Positions 41,941-55,700 of a stretch of 64,000 bases of DNA are shown here, one piece after another. Location of the stretch: positions 4,216,001 through 4,280,000 of the forward strand of contig OX336337.1 in NCBI GenBank assembly GCA_946902875.1. The letters run 5' to 3'. The translations under genes and the position numbers were made by a program. The DNA is from Nematopogon swammerdamellus (Eukaryota > Arthropoda > Insecta > Lepidoptera > Adelidae). Each line of letters starts with the position of its first letter. The first letter of the stretch is position 1. The notes under the pieces are model-generated. The model had not been told where the DNA came from, made no database searches, and was given only the letters and a program-made list of their open reading frames with translations.

Positions 41941-43727
41941 CTACGAAAACATTGTTTCCTCGCTTGTCGCCGTTCTAAAAGCCCGGCAAGATCACCGCAA
42001 CTTGCGCACTCCCCGAGCCAACTGTTCACTCTTTCTCTGGTCTTGCTGATTTGTTGTTATTGTTTGTAAACCAAAACGGTTTGGGGTTGGCTCTAGGCCT
42101 GCAAACTAATCCCGCTTGGTTGGGGACCTTCGTGCAAAACCCCACAGTCTCCAGCTACCGCAGCCAGCCTATGTCTTCCATGAAAGCCACAAGTCGACCG
42201 GGGTGTCTGCAGGCCGCTGCTTGCTGATTTGAAGTGTGATATTTAACAATTGCAATTACGCTTTTTCCCCTTTTGAGGTAGAGAACCCTAAAAACAAAAA
42301 CAAAATATGCTAAACTGAAGTTTACTGCAATAGACATAAGGGTAAATATGACATGGCTAAGCAGTTATCTCTTCTAGTCTTTTCGCTGGATTTGGAAGGA
42401 GAGAACTACATCCAGTGTTCGATTACTGTGAAGGAAAAAATCGCCAAAAAACCGAAACTGCAGAGCGACTCATTTTTGCTGTGACTGTGACACAATTTTT
42501 TGATAAAGGAACTGCAGTCCAAAGTGTAGTACGAAGGTGAGCACACTAGCGAAAAAAAGGGCATGGTAATGGCTATTAGTCGCACTGGTGCTGCACGACG
42601 ACGGCCTTGCTGTACCCATGTAGGCTACAAGTACGCGGCAGTACTTAAGCATGTACATCGGGCTTTAGAAAGAGACAATTCGATTGTAGAGCGTCTTCTC
42701 TGTCGCGCTAACTCGCACGCCTCTGTGCGACAGTCACGACGCTCTACAACGGGATTGTCTCTTTCTAAAGATCGATTACATACATGCTTCCCTGCTCTTC
42801 TAATCTATAAGCAGGGTAATCGGTGTTATGCTGCATGGAGTCTGGTAAATTACAGCATACTACGAATACTACGTTTAGCGAGGTACCTATTCGGACAAGA
42901 TAACTATCAAGCTGCCAGTAAGGCACGAAGACCCACCCGCTACACCACTCGGCGGAATGACCTAGCCAAGGTGAGAGGTGGCTTACCTGCCGCCCTTCAG
43001 CACGGCATCTTTTCCTTATCCCTAAGTCAGTTTATGCACGGGGAGAGATGCGGTGGGGGTATTCTTTTTAACCTTTAATGTGTATGGTGACGTCCACTGG
43101 ACGCATCTGCCCCACTCGTTGTCGATATTTTGGAGTGGGAGTGCAACCTCGCCCCGGCCCTCCCTGTACCTTCCTCATTTGTGACGCGCTATCGGCTGCC
43201 GAGTACACTTGTGTTCTGTGTTGTCCCGTTTCTCGTATATTACATGGATGCGTCTGGTGGACGTCACCATACCAGTTACGTAACACTTTTTGGCAAGGTA
43301 AGTTACATAAGGTGAAAATCAATGCTATATGATTTTACTTACTTTATGTTGTTTGTTATGAATGTATAACTCGTTTGTATAGAAACTGCAAAGAAAATTG
43401 GCAAATATTGTGGAGAAAACGATAAATAAGTGTGGACTTCCTGGTTTTAGGAATTTTGTCAAAGTTTTGTCTCTCTTTTTTTTTGTAATGATTTTCTGGA
43501 ATAACACTTGAACTTATCTCATTGATTTTTATTTATAAATATCATACCTTTCATATGAAAACCTCTATCGCAGGAAAAACAAGTATTTGGAATTAAAATA
43601 GGGTATTCAAATAATGCGTCTGTGAGACGTCACCATACCAGTTATGTGAGCAAAATTCACCATACCAATTGAAGGTTAAGTACCGGCCCCACAAGTTACA
43701 AATAGAATGATTCAGTACATTTCCAAC

Positions 43728-43762
<35 letters not shown>

Positions 43763-46700
43763 AGCCGAGCCAGCTCGATTTTCCCACCGGAGCATTTTGA
43801 GAAAACGGAACACGGCCCCCGCCCAACCTTGTTGAGGATCTCCTTGAAGTCCTTGACGATGGGCACGGAGCGGCCCGCCTTGTCCGTGTAGTACGCGAGC
43901 GGGAAGCGCGCGCCCGCGTACCACAGCTCCAGCTCGTTCAGCGCGCCGCGCATCGCCGACTCGCTCGTCGCAGACGAGGCGATCTTCTGTACGAGGGAGG
44001 GAGGGACACACAATGTTATTTATTCGTTTATTTGCACATTTTCTTTTTTATATTAATTTTACATAAAAAAACTTAAATCTAAAATTAATATAAAATAACA
44101 AAATGGAGTTTCCACCACCGGCGGCGGGGCGAACCCAGGCTACTGGTCGGACCCGAGAGAGAGAAACCTCCGGACATTCGAGCGGTGTCGAGCAAGACCG
44201 CCTTCTGCATCTGACCCTTGATCCAAGCAAGTGGCTCTATTGAGAGCCTCTTGAGATGATGGTCGAGGCTCTTCGCTAACAGCCCATTATTATTATTTGT
44301 TAATGAACTAACAGCTTTTAATATGCTGATTTTTGTTTTTTCTTTAATGTAATCCGGTATGAGTGGCTGAGTCAGAGGGGCCAAAGCACATGCTCTGACT
44401 AGCCAATATCACCATATCACCTCCGAGAAGGTAGGTGCCATACCGGAGACTTCCCTGGATGGATGGTGGTAGGGCTTAGCCAGCCCGGGTTGGCACCACC
44501 GCACTGAATGAAAGGTCGGTCGAAACGGCTATGTAAATAGTTTGTGTTTTCCGTCCAGTTCAGTGTAGCCTGCACGACCGAAGGGAAGCACTGACGTGGC
44601 ACCAAGTTCATCCGGTGTTATGGGCTGACATCACGGATGTTGTAGGTGATGTACCCAACCGTGTCAGTTTCCTTAATAAAAAAAAGGATTGCTGGCTATA
44701 CTGGACTAGAGGAGAACACAGCCGAGGCTGCTATGCGGCCATCTTACATCCAGTACGGTGGCAACAACCCAGTCGGCTACAATTTGAGCCTACCACCTAG
44801 TAAGGGGCAAGGGAAGCGACCTGTTCATTGGGACCTGGGGATGTGTTCATGTCTGTCTATGATGATCATCATAGACAGACATGAACACATCCCCAGGTCC
44901 CGGTTGCTGTTGCTATTTGTTGTATTTCTTCGATTTTTAAATACTTGTCAAGCCTATTTTTGTATTTTTTTTTATAGACAGCCGGCGCGGGTGTCTGTGC
45001 CCAATACTTCAACGGAAGATCAGACACAGCCAATAACACCATTCCTCGCGAAACCACGCTCAGAGAGGCGCCATGCCGGCTATGAGGCGGACAAAAAGGT
45101 TGTCGTCTAATTTATTGAGGGTGCTTCAATAACTTCCTCGGGCAGTTTATCTGTTTATTTATTTCTTTTAGTTTAGATTATTTTTTTTGTTATTTATTAC
45201 TGCAATGTCTCGGGCGTCGGCTTCTTTTACGAGAGGTCCGAGGTTCGAATCTCCGCACTTCCCATGGTATTTGGGTATTTACCGTATACGGTACGGTTAC
45301 CTGAATAGTTTTGATATGTTTCTTGATGTGGGCAGCCGCGCCGAGCAAGTCGCTCAGCAGTAGGGACTCCGCGCCGCGCTCCGGCAGCTCGAGCAACGCG
45401 AACACCTCGCGCCAGTGCCGCTCCGTGAACTCCGCACCGCGCAAGTACTTCAGCATCGGCGTCATGTCCTGAACCGGTCGACGTCGTTTTATGTTCACTA
45501 TTTTAGTTACAGCAGGGCTTAGAGCAAAAACACTAACAATAACAAACAAGCAACCGCAAACAATAACCGACCAAGTGCGAGTCGGACTCGCGCACCGAGG
45601 GTTCCATCACCATCTACCATCATGTAATTGATTGGTTTTTATTATTTGTTGGGTTTTTTTTTAATAATAAGCGCGACATGTGGCGCCGAGTCACCCATAA
45701 GGTGTCTAGCGACGCCCATGGACATTCGGTCGCATGCGGGGGCTGCGAATGCCATGCCGGCCTGACAGGTGCCCATTCAGGTTATTGTTAGGTTCCATAT
45801 AAAACCACAAATAACATGCGTACACACCACACGCTGTATCCTGACAATCGGGGTGAGCACAGTAATCGGTGTTGCGCTGCAAGAGCTCCGGTAAATTACA
45901 GCACAGCACCGACCACCATGTTTAGCAAATATTAGGGCAAGACGACGATCGGGCAGCGAGTGAGGCACGAAGACCCATCTGCTGCATGACTCGGTGGAAA
46001 GTCCGTGCAATCGTTAGAGGTGGCTTGCCTGTCGCCCTTTAGCACGGTATCTTGTCCTTATCCCTTAGTCGCCTTTTACGACATGCACGAAGAGAGATGC
46101 AGTGGGGCTATTAATTTTAAATACTGGCCCCAAAGACTGCATAAAAAAACAAATAACAAAAATAGGTGCATGTACGCGCGTTAGGACTTATACTTCTTTG
46201 GCGTGACCTTCCCTCTCCCCCTCCCTCTCGCCCTCTCCCCATACACATAATATACATACAAATAACTTTGAATGCGGTGACGATGATGTTTTTCTGAGTG
46301 TACTCCTCATTTTTAACAGACTTAAAAAAAAAAAAAGGAGGAGGTTCTCAATTCGACTGTATTTTTTTTTTTTTTTGTCCCCTCATAACTTTCGACTTGG
46401 TGAACCGATATTGATGATTCTTTCTTTATTTGAAAGCCGGTGCTTTCCGTGTGGTCCCATTTCAATTTGGTCAAGATCGGATTGGAAAGCGAGTGCATTA
46501 ATAGCAAAAAATTAATAAAAAAAAACTGTGAAATAAAAAACTATTTAAAAATATATAAAAACTGCCTTCAAAAATGTATGAAATAAAAAAAATCTAACTA
46601 AATGTTGAAGGCGGTGCTAGCGGCGGTGAAGGCGAAAGCAAGCAAAAATAACAGACCGCTTTCAACTCTAGGGTTTGATTTTTTTATTTCATACATTTTT

Positions 46701-49700
46701 GAAGGCAGTTTTTATATTTTTTTAAATAGTTTTTCTATAACATATTTTCATAAATTTTTTAATATCATATATTCATAACATGCGTAATGAATGAAGTAAA
46801 ACTTGAATAAACGCGAACCTTGTACTTATAGATGTGCTGGTGGAGGTAGAGCGTGACGGGCGTGTACGGCTCGAGGCGGCCGCTCCACGCGCTCGCGAAC
46901 TCGTCCAGCCGGTGCAGCCGCCGCTGGAACACCGCCCACTCCTGCTCGCCCAGCGCGCGCCACTCTGCACCGGGACCGCAACAGTCTCAGTCTCGCTTGT
47001 CAGCCTCGATAGCTCAGTGGTGCAGACAGTCGACTGTCGCTATTGATTGTTAAGCAACTCTGGGCCGGCCAGTACTTGGATGGGTGACCGCTCGACCGTT
47101 GGAGGCTGAACCGGTAAACTCTGGAACGCTCTCCCTGCCCATATATTTCCCCCCAAGTAGAGTCTCGGGTCCTTCAAGAGGGGCGTGAATGGGCACCTGT
47201 CAGGCCGGCATGGCATTCGCAAACCCCGCATACGACCGAATGTCCATGGGCGTCGTTAGACACGTTATGGGTGGCTCGGCGCCATATGTCGGGCTGTCAA
47301 TAAAAAAAATATTATAATAATGGTGGTCCACCCTAGGACTAAAAGTGATCGGGGGATGCCCCCTCCTTGGAATAATGTTGGACCACCCTAGGACTAAAAG
47401 TGATAGGGGGATGCTCCCCCTTCGAATAATGGTGGTCCACCCTAGGACTAAAAGTGATAGGGGGATTCCCCCGTCCTTCGAATAATGGTGGTCCACCCTA
47501 GGACTAAAAGTGATAGGGGGATGCTCCCCCTTTCGAATAATGGTGGTCCACCCTAGGACTAAAAGTGATAGGGGGATGCCCCCTCCTTGGAATAATGGTG
47601 GTCCACCCTAGGACTAAAAGTGATAGGGGGATGCCCCCTCCTTGGAATAATGGTGGTCCACCCTAGGACTAAAAGTGATAGGGGGATGCCCCCTCCTTGG
47701 AATAATGGTGGTCCACCCTAGGACTAAAAGTGCTAGGGGGATGCCCCCTCCTTGGAGTAACGGTGGTCCGCCCCAGGACTAAAAGAGATAAGAAAGAGGG
47801 TTAAAAGAACTACCTTCATCGTATTCGGTGAAAAGTTGCCAGTTATCGGCATCTTCGGCCAATATCTTCTCTGCTTCCTTCCACTGCGGAGACACTTCCG
47901 GGTTCATGTTGAACTTCTCGCATTCGCTTCTGCGGCAAAATAGATATTTTTTTCTTTATCAGAAGACTGTGACCGTAATTCGGCAAATGTTTGTACACAT
48001 CAACAGCTAAACTTTATGAAGAAATTATCAAAATTCTTCATTGCACGCGTTCAGCTAGAACCAAGACTTACATAAAGGTTACCTAGAATAGGAATAGGTT
48101 GTCGAGTCGATTTCCCTGTACCAATTTACTTAAAAAATAATAGTTCCACTTCATCTCTCCCTGCGTATGTCGTAAGAGGCGACAAAGGGATGAGGTAAGC
48201 ATGCTGTGCTAAAGGACGATAGGCTAGCCATCTTTCCTTATGTCATGTAGATAGTTAAGTAAGTAGGTAAGACTGTGTGCCTTACATGCTGCTTTATACA
48301 TACATACATATCACACACGCTGAATCCCGACAATCGGGGTAAGCAGAGTAATCGGTGTTGTGCTGCAAGTACTCTAGTAAATTACAGCACAACACCGACC
48401 ACCACGTTTCGCAAAGTATTCGAACAAGATTAAATCGATCAAGCAGCAAGTAAGGCACGACGATATCTTGTCCTTATCCCTTAGTCGCCTTTTACGACAT
48501 GCACGGGGAGAGATGCAGTGGGGCTATTCTTTTTAAGTACCGGCACCACACGGTGCTGCTTTATCTTGTCGCTAAACATGGTGGACAGTATTATGCTATA
48601 ATCTATCTGAGCACAACACTGATTACTTTGCTTACCCTGATTGATGAGATACAGCGTGTTTATTGTTTATTGTATAATTTCATCCATAGGTAGGTAACCT
48701 ACGCTTGGAAATGTTGAAAATTCCCCCAGTTCTAAATTCAATGCGAAGAACTCACAAACAAACTTCGCAAGTCACAATGTTTTGTTAGTACCTTTTTTTT
48801 ATTTTTTTTTTTTATGGATACTGACACGATTGGCTACATCACCTACAACATCCGTGATGTAAGCCCATAACACCGGGTGAACTTGGTGCCACGTCAGTGC
48901 TTCCCTTCGGCCGTGCCGGCACGACCGAAGGGAACACTGAACTGGACGGAAAACACAAACTATTTACATAGCCGTTTCGACCGACCTTTCATTCAGTGCG
49001 GTGGTGCCAACCCGGGCGGGTTAAACCCTACCACCTAGTAATATAAGAAGGGAGTCATATTCCTTAGTCGCCTTATAAGTATTAAATTAAATTAATTTCC
49101 AATAATTAACCCATACTACTGCTCACAAGAACATTAATATTTACAGCATAAACATGAATACTCAAGAGTCTGACCACACTGCCAAAATGTACGTACGTTA
49201 ATTGTCGATTGATTTAGGAAACTCACAGTATATCGCTCTTCTGGGCGTTGAATATCTGCCACTGCGCCTGCGCGTCGGAGGCCTGGCGCGCGCGCGCGCG
49301 CACTTCGTCGTAGGCGACGGCCTCGTCGAGCTGCGCGAGCTTGCCGCGCGCCTGCGCCCAGCGCGACAGCCACGCCTCCAGCGACGCGCTCAGGTTACTC
49401 CACTCGCCGCTCAGGCTCGACTTCACCAGCTCCTCCTGTGGAGGCCATTATCTTTAATGTGGAGGACGAGAGGACAATAGGGGACAGGAGGAGGCAGACT
49501 GTAAAAAATCCGGCCAAGTACGAGTCAGACTCGCGTACCGAGGTTTCCGCACCACAAAAAAAAACATTAAAATAAAAAACACGTTTCTTGTATCGGATCC
49601 CCCCCTAATTGTTTTACTTTTTCTATTTTTTATTATTTGTTGTTATATCCGCCATAATAACACATATTCTGTGAAAATTTCAACGATCTACCTATTACGG

Positions 49701-52700
49701 TTCAAGAGATACAGCCCTCGGACAGACGGACGGACAGACGGACAGACATACAGACAGACGGCGTAGGCTTAGTAATAGGCTTCCGTACGGGATACGGAAA
49801 CCTAAAAAGCCTGTTAATTGTGAAAGTTGCCCACACACAGACGGAGAGGGTGTTATGTAGCCATTTGCTTCTTGCACGCATCACATCCTCATCAGCTAGT
49901 GTGCGTTGACTAGGACGCGGAAAAGCACCAGTCCCGCTCTCGACCCCCCTCTCTCCAGCTATCCATCTTCTGTAGGGTGCCTCCAGTGCTCACTTCGCAA
50001 CACAATCATGAAAATTGCATTCTAGTGGATGGACTGTACTGTGTATATCCTTAGGTGTAGTTGGTGTAGAAGATTTTAGGTCGCTGGTTTAAAAGATGAA
50101 GTAAAAACAGGAAAATCGCTCACATACTTTATTCCGCGGCAAGCGAACGACGGCTACCAATCAGAGTGGAGCATTCATCGACTAATGGCGAGGCTACACG
50201 CTAATCGGTGGTTTCTTTGCTGCTCGGAGCAAGCAGGTTCGGATAACTGATGTAGGTTGGCACGAAACCATGAACTCCGGCGTGAGACACGTGGCGGCCG
50301 CATGATCGTTTTGCGAAGTCAGCAGTGGTCCAACAGAATATGGATAGTTAAAGAGAGGGGGTCGAAAGCGGGACTTGTGATTCTCCGCGTCCTAGTCATC
50401 GCAGAGTAGCTGGTGAGAGCTCGATGCGAGCCGAAATGTCAAGCGCGCTGGTGAACTAGTTGGCCACCCGCTAATCCCGTCCTCGGCTGACTCCTTCCCC
50501 TACTGCTAGTGGGCTCGGATATGTTCGGCGAAGCCAATTCAAGCTGCGCTCGTCATCTTCATAGGAGCGGGCCAGATAAATCTGAGAAAGAAGAAGATAC
50601 CTGATGCTCAAACAGCTGCCGGCGGCTGGCCATCATCTCCGTGATCTTCTGCCACTCCTTGACGGTGCCGTCTATGGACTGGTCGCCGCCCCACGAGCGC
50701 AGTGTCTGCTGCTTCATTCTCAAACCTTCCATTGTTCTCTCCATCTGGTCCAATGTAAACAATAAATTCTTCAACAATCAGACTTCACCAGTTATCCTTT
50801 ACAAGTTGTTGTTATATTGTTTCTGTCCCTTCACTAAGTTGCCCATTCACTGTCCCACGATTTTGACATATTTTTTCAATAGTGCATGTATTTTTTTTTA
50901 TTATTATTTAGTGTCCACCATGTGACGGTGCTTGCACCTCTAGCAGGTTCGGTGATGTTATCGTTAGGTGTCGTGTAGGGTGGGTCATCCCTTGAGTATT
51001 CCCCCCTTTACTGAAGATGGCTATTTTTGTAACCATTGCGCAGGTCTGCTATTGTTTGACGTTTCAGTCTCATTATGTCATTTTCGGTGTCGGTCAAAGC
51101 GACAGCAAGTGTGTTTACATGATTGATTAATAGCGCATATGTCCGTAGACATTCTGCGGTGCATAGTGGAGTTTCAAATGCCGCACCGACATGTTTTCCT
51201 ACTGTGTTTTCACTTTTGGTAGCTTTCATAGGATGGTAATTGTGATAGCAGGGACTCGGAGGAGTCCCCAAAGGCAGCATTTTCCTTAAGGTTAAGCGAA
51301 ATAGCCTGCAGATAAACACAGTAACAAGTAGACCGGCAACAACAACTAGAGCAACATCACCCTCAAGAAAAGATCTCACCTCAGGAAACTTCTCCTGCAA
51401 CACTTTCTGAGCCGCGCTGATTTCCGACAGCTCCCGCGCGTTCTTCGGCACCGAGTTCCGCTCGAGAGTCACCTTGGAGAAACAAAGATATTCCACCAAT
51501 GTGTCCTGTCAGTGCTAACGGAATACAGTAGAGCCTCGATAATCCGTACTCAGGCTAATCCGAACACCTCTATAATTCGAACAGCGCCAAGCGACCTACT
51601 CTCGCTGACGAATCTAGGAATGACGAATATTTTATTGACGATCCTCCTACTCCAAATGTCAAGAAAATACCCCACTCGCAAGCTATATCAGCACTTAACA
51701 CTTGCTTGGACTGGGCTGACGAAAATGACCTCTCATTATCCGAAGGATGATGCTACGTAATTTGAGGGACAAGGCTTTTTATTTGTCAATAAATAGAACC
51801 CGCCACACTAAAATAGATCAGTTTTTAACTAAGTAACTGTTTTTTGTGTATTTTAAATGATTCAGAAGGTCAATCAATATATTTTTTTCAAAGTATACAG
51901 TTGTTTTATTGAATTTGTCTATATAGACGTACTATAATCCGAACGCTTCGTGAGTCCGAACAGGGATAGTTTTTTGGTAGTTCGGATTATCAAGGCTCCA
52001 CTGTAATTCGTTTTACGAACACAAGGCTCCAAGGCACACAAGGTTTCATGTCAGCTTCGGTAGCTCAGTGGTGCGGTCGGTAGATTGTTGGGCGCGGTCA
52101 GTTTGGATGGCTGACCCCTCAACCGTTGGAGGCTGACCGTGGTTCAGATTTTACGTAAAAGTGTAGGTCGGAGGTCCCTTCCCTTCTTACCTTACTAGGT
52201 GGTACGGTTTATCCCGCCCGGGTTGATACCACCGCACTAAATGAAATGTTGGTCGAAACTAAGTGCAGTTTCAACTCCACTGATCGTACCTGCTATACTG
52301 TATATTTAATAACACATGTGGAACTGTATGTTTTCCTAAAATTTTAAAATAAATAAAATACTGAGCTAGACAGACAACAAACTTTTTTACACAGCCATTT
52401 CGTGCTACCTTCATTAAGTGCGGACTAATGTAAACATGATGTTACAACGGTTCGGCATTACGAGTGTAGCTGGTGATGCAGCCAAACGTATCAGAAAATG
52501 ATAGCCGAAGAAGGGAATTTTGAACCTGAGCGTTGGCGATGAATGAGTCGACGTTAGCCATGTCCTCGAGACAGCTGCCCTGCAGCGAGGAGATGAGCGC
52601 GGCCCACAGGTTGCGCACTTGAGCGTCGAACTCTCGGCGCAGCGACGCCGTTCCGATGCTTATCCATTCCACTTTCTCATCGTCACTAGAATAAAATTAT

Positions 52701-55700
52701 GCAATTATGAAATGCATCTCATTCAGGGTTCGTAAACGTTAGAAAAAATATCCGTGCACTAACGTTTTGATAGGTTGATTTTGGTAGCGTTTGAAGACAA
52801 ACACATCCAGAATGCGCAAACGTTATACGGGGCCACGGCGGCGCGGCGCGGCGGCGGCCTACCTAGACTGAATGATAGTTTAAACGTTAGTTGAATCGTT
52901 ATTTTGTTTCGTTATTATCATTTCGCTATGGCAGCGGTTTTCGTGTGGGGGGGGAACTAACTATCACTAACACAAACGAATAGAATAACGTTAGTTCAAC
53001 GATTTTCAAACGTTTGGCGGGTAACGTTTGATAAATCTCAAACGTTAGTTTGCATTCGTTTTTTTTAGTGATAGTTTTTATTTTGCTAACGTTTGCGCGA
53101 AATAACGTTATTACGATCCCTGATCTCATTGCGTAAACCCATTGTGATCCAAAAACAAGGTGATGCTCCGGAGTGGGTAAAAGGCCACAACGATGTCGAC
53201 GGAAATGACAGTGCCGATGACCTTGCCCAAGAGGTTCCAGAACTATACTGATAGTAGCGGAACCCGTAATAATACCGTCAGCAAGCACACAGAGATCTCG
53301 GTTGCACTAAAAAAGTAACAGTTAAATAATAATAATTAATAACAGTTAAAAAAAAAAAAAAGTTACTAACAAGTTCATCTTGGCGACCGCCTGCCCGTAC
53401 GCCTTGCACGCCTTAAAATTGGTGGCCCAGTCGCCGGGGGCGCGCAGGTGCTCGCGGCACAGAGCCTCCACGCTGCGCACCGCGCCGAGCGCCGCGCGGC
53501 GCACCCACTCGCCGCGCACGCGCTCCACGCCGGCCAGAGCCGCCTCCAGCTGCTTCACCGCCTTGTTGCCGAGCCAGCTGTGTCTGTGCATTTACATGAG
53601 AGATGTTTATGTATATATTTGTATAAGTATGTATTATATATGTTATGAACCAAGTGATTAATTGGGCATTATACATAATGCCCGGGCATTTTGAAAAATG
53701 CCCAATATGAGAGGGCAATATGATGATTACTGTTGAAATAATTAAATTGCCCAGGCATTATGAATAATGTCTATCTCGTATTGGGCAGTTTTGTCAGGCA
53801 ATACGTGTTTAATTTAAGATTCTTTTAATTTCCGACAACGAAACCTACGAATAGCCCTCATGTCAAAACCTGCGCCGCCTCAACATTAGGTTAGGGTTAA
53901 TTTCTTTTTAAACCACCAAAACATTCACCCATACCACTTTCCTGCCAACCTCATACCTACGAACTAGGTCCAATAAACATAGACATGGTCTATCCCTGCG
54001 CTCGCGCCTTGCCGAATGTACCTAAATTATCAAATTGCCCGACGATAGCGTAGCAGTATTCATAATGACCAGACACTATGATAAATAATGAAGTTTATTT
54101 AATAATTAATCACTTGGCCCGATTTGGCTTGTCATTATTCATAATGCCCGGGCATTATATAAAATGCCCGGGCATTAATCACTTGGTCCATAACATATAT
54201 ATTACTTTCCTGTCCAAATGTTTGCACTACCCTTGCCATATTTCTTCTTCACTTACTCTCATCACCCAAAGGTTGACTGGAAGAAATCACTTAAAGTGAT
54301 AAGTCAGCCTTTGCACGCTACTTTTCTCTTGTTCTGTGTGAAGTATTGTAAATTTTTATTGCTCTTCTGTATGTTATCTTCTGTCTTGTGTATCTCTGTG
54401 TTTTTGTGTGCAATAAAGCATTTCTATTCTATTCTATTCGTTTTCCACTTGACTGCGGTGATAATAATATAACTGCTTGCATTTCTAGTATTTCTTCAAA
54501 AGTTACACTGTGTGGGGCCGATAATTAGAAAGAATAGCCCCACTGCATCTCTCCCCCATGTATGTCGTAAAAGGCGACTAAAGGCAAGTAAGGACGAGAC
54601 GCCGTGCTAAAGAGCGGGGCAGAGTGGTTGAAATATAGGCAGAATGGTCGAAATAGAGGTAGAGTGGCCCAAAAAGAGGCAGAGTGTTCAGAGGTAGAGT
54701 ATTCGAAATAGAAGCAGAGAAGTCGAAATAGAGGCAGAGTGGTTGAAACAGGCAGAGTGGTCGAAATAGAGGCAGAGTGGTCAAAAAGAGGCAGAGTGGT
54801 TGAAATAGAGGCAGAGTGGTTGAAATAGAGGCAGAGTGATCGAAACACAAGCAGAGTATTCGAAATAGAGGCAGAGTGGTCGAAATAGAGTTATCGTAGT
54901 AAGAAGTAATGAACACGGAGCCACGGGCCCACACAACAACCATAACGTACTTGTGAACGATAGTAGCGAAGGGGGACTCGCGCGAGACGTCGTCCTGGAG
55001 GCCCACGAACTGTGCGGGCAGCGACACGAGCCGGCGCAGCTGGCTGTAGTGCTGCACGCGCAGCTCCTCCAGCGGCGGCTGCAGCACCACCTTACCGCCT
55101 CTACACATTCCAATACAACACCATTTTATTTTCTCTTTCATATTAAATACAGAAACAAAAAAAGCAAATAGTCTTACAGGTAAAATTTATTTCATGCCTG
55201 GAAGGTGTGGAACTAAGCTTGCGATGGCTTCACCGAACATATCCGGGCCCATCGGCAGTAGAGGAGGGTGTTAGTCGACGTCGGGACTAGCCAGTTGTCA
55301 CTCTAAATTTCCACGCATGCTTCACGTTTCGGCTCGCATCAAGCCCTCGTCAGCTAGTCTGCGTAGTCTGCATAAAAACACCGTTGACAGCGAGCGGTTG
55401 ACATCTGTACAGCCGGCAATCCAAAGGGAAGTTTCCGATATGGCATCTACCTTGTCAGTCTCGGTAGCTCAGTGGTGAGGTCGGTCGACTGTTGTTAAGC
55501 AACCCTGAGCGTGGTCAGTACTTGGATGGATGAATGCTCGACCGTTGGACGCTAAACGTGGTTCGTATTCCACGTAAAACTGTAGGTCCCTTCCCTTCTT
55601 ACCTTACTAGGCGGTAGGATTTATCCCACCCGGGTTTCAACCATCACACTGAATTAAACGTCGGTCGAAACGGCTATGTCGATAGTTCGTGTTTTCCGTC

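Noticed and set aside
43593..43826. Glycine-rich minus-strand frames around the poly-C tract
   Set aside because: They are exon 17 read through its donor into the G run; splice sites and dynein homology define the real boundary.
47049..47090. Possible 5S rRNA gene fragment
   Set aside because: Only the internal promoter half is similar, and it is linked to a recurring SINE body elsewhere; there is no full 5S gene.
47316..47790. Minus-strand frame with repeated 'LSLLVLGW' units
   Set aside because: Translation of the 55-bp satellite; not protein coding.
51370..51500. Dync2h1 exon 11 extended upstream to the open start at 51499
   Set aside because: The AG acceptor at 51473-51474 with matching phase and loss of dynein similarity beyond it set the boundary at 51472.
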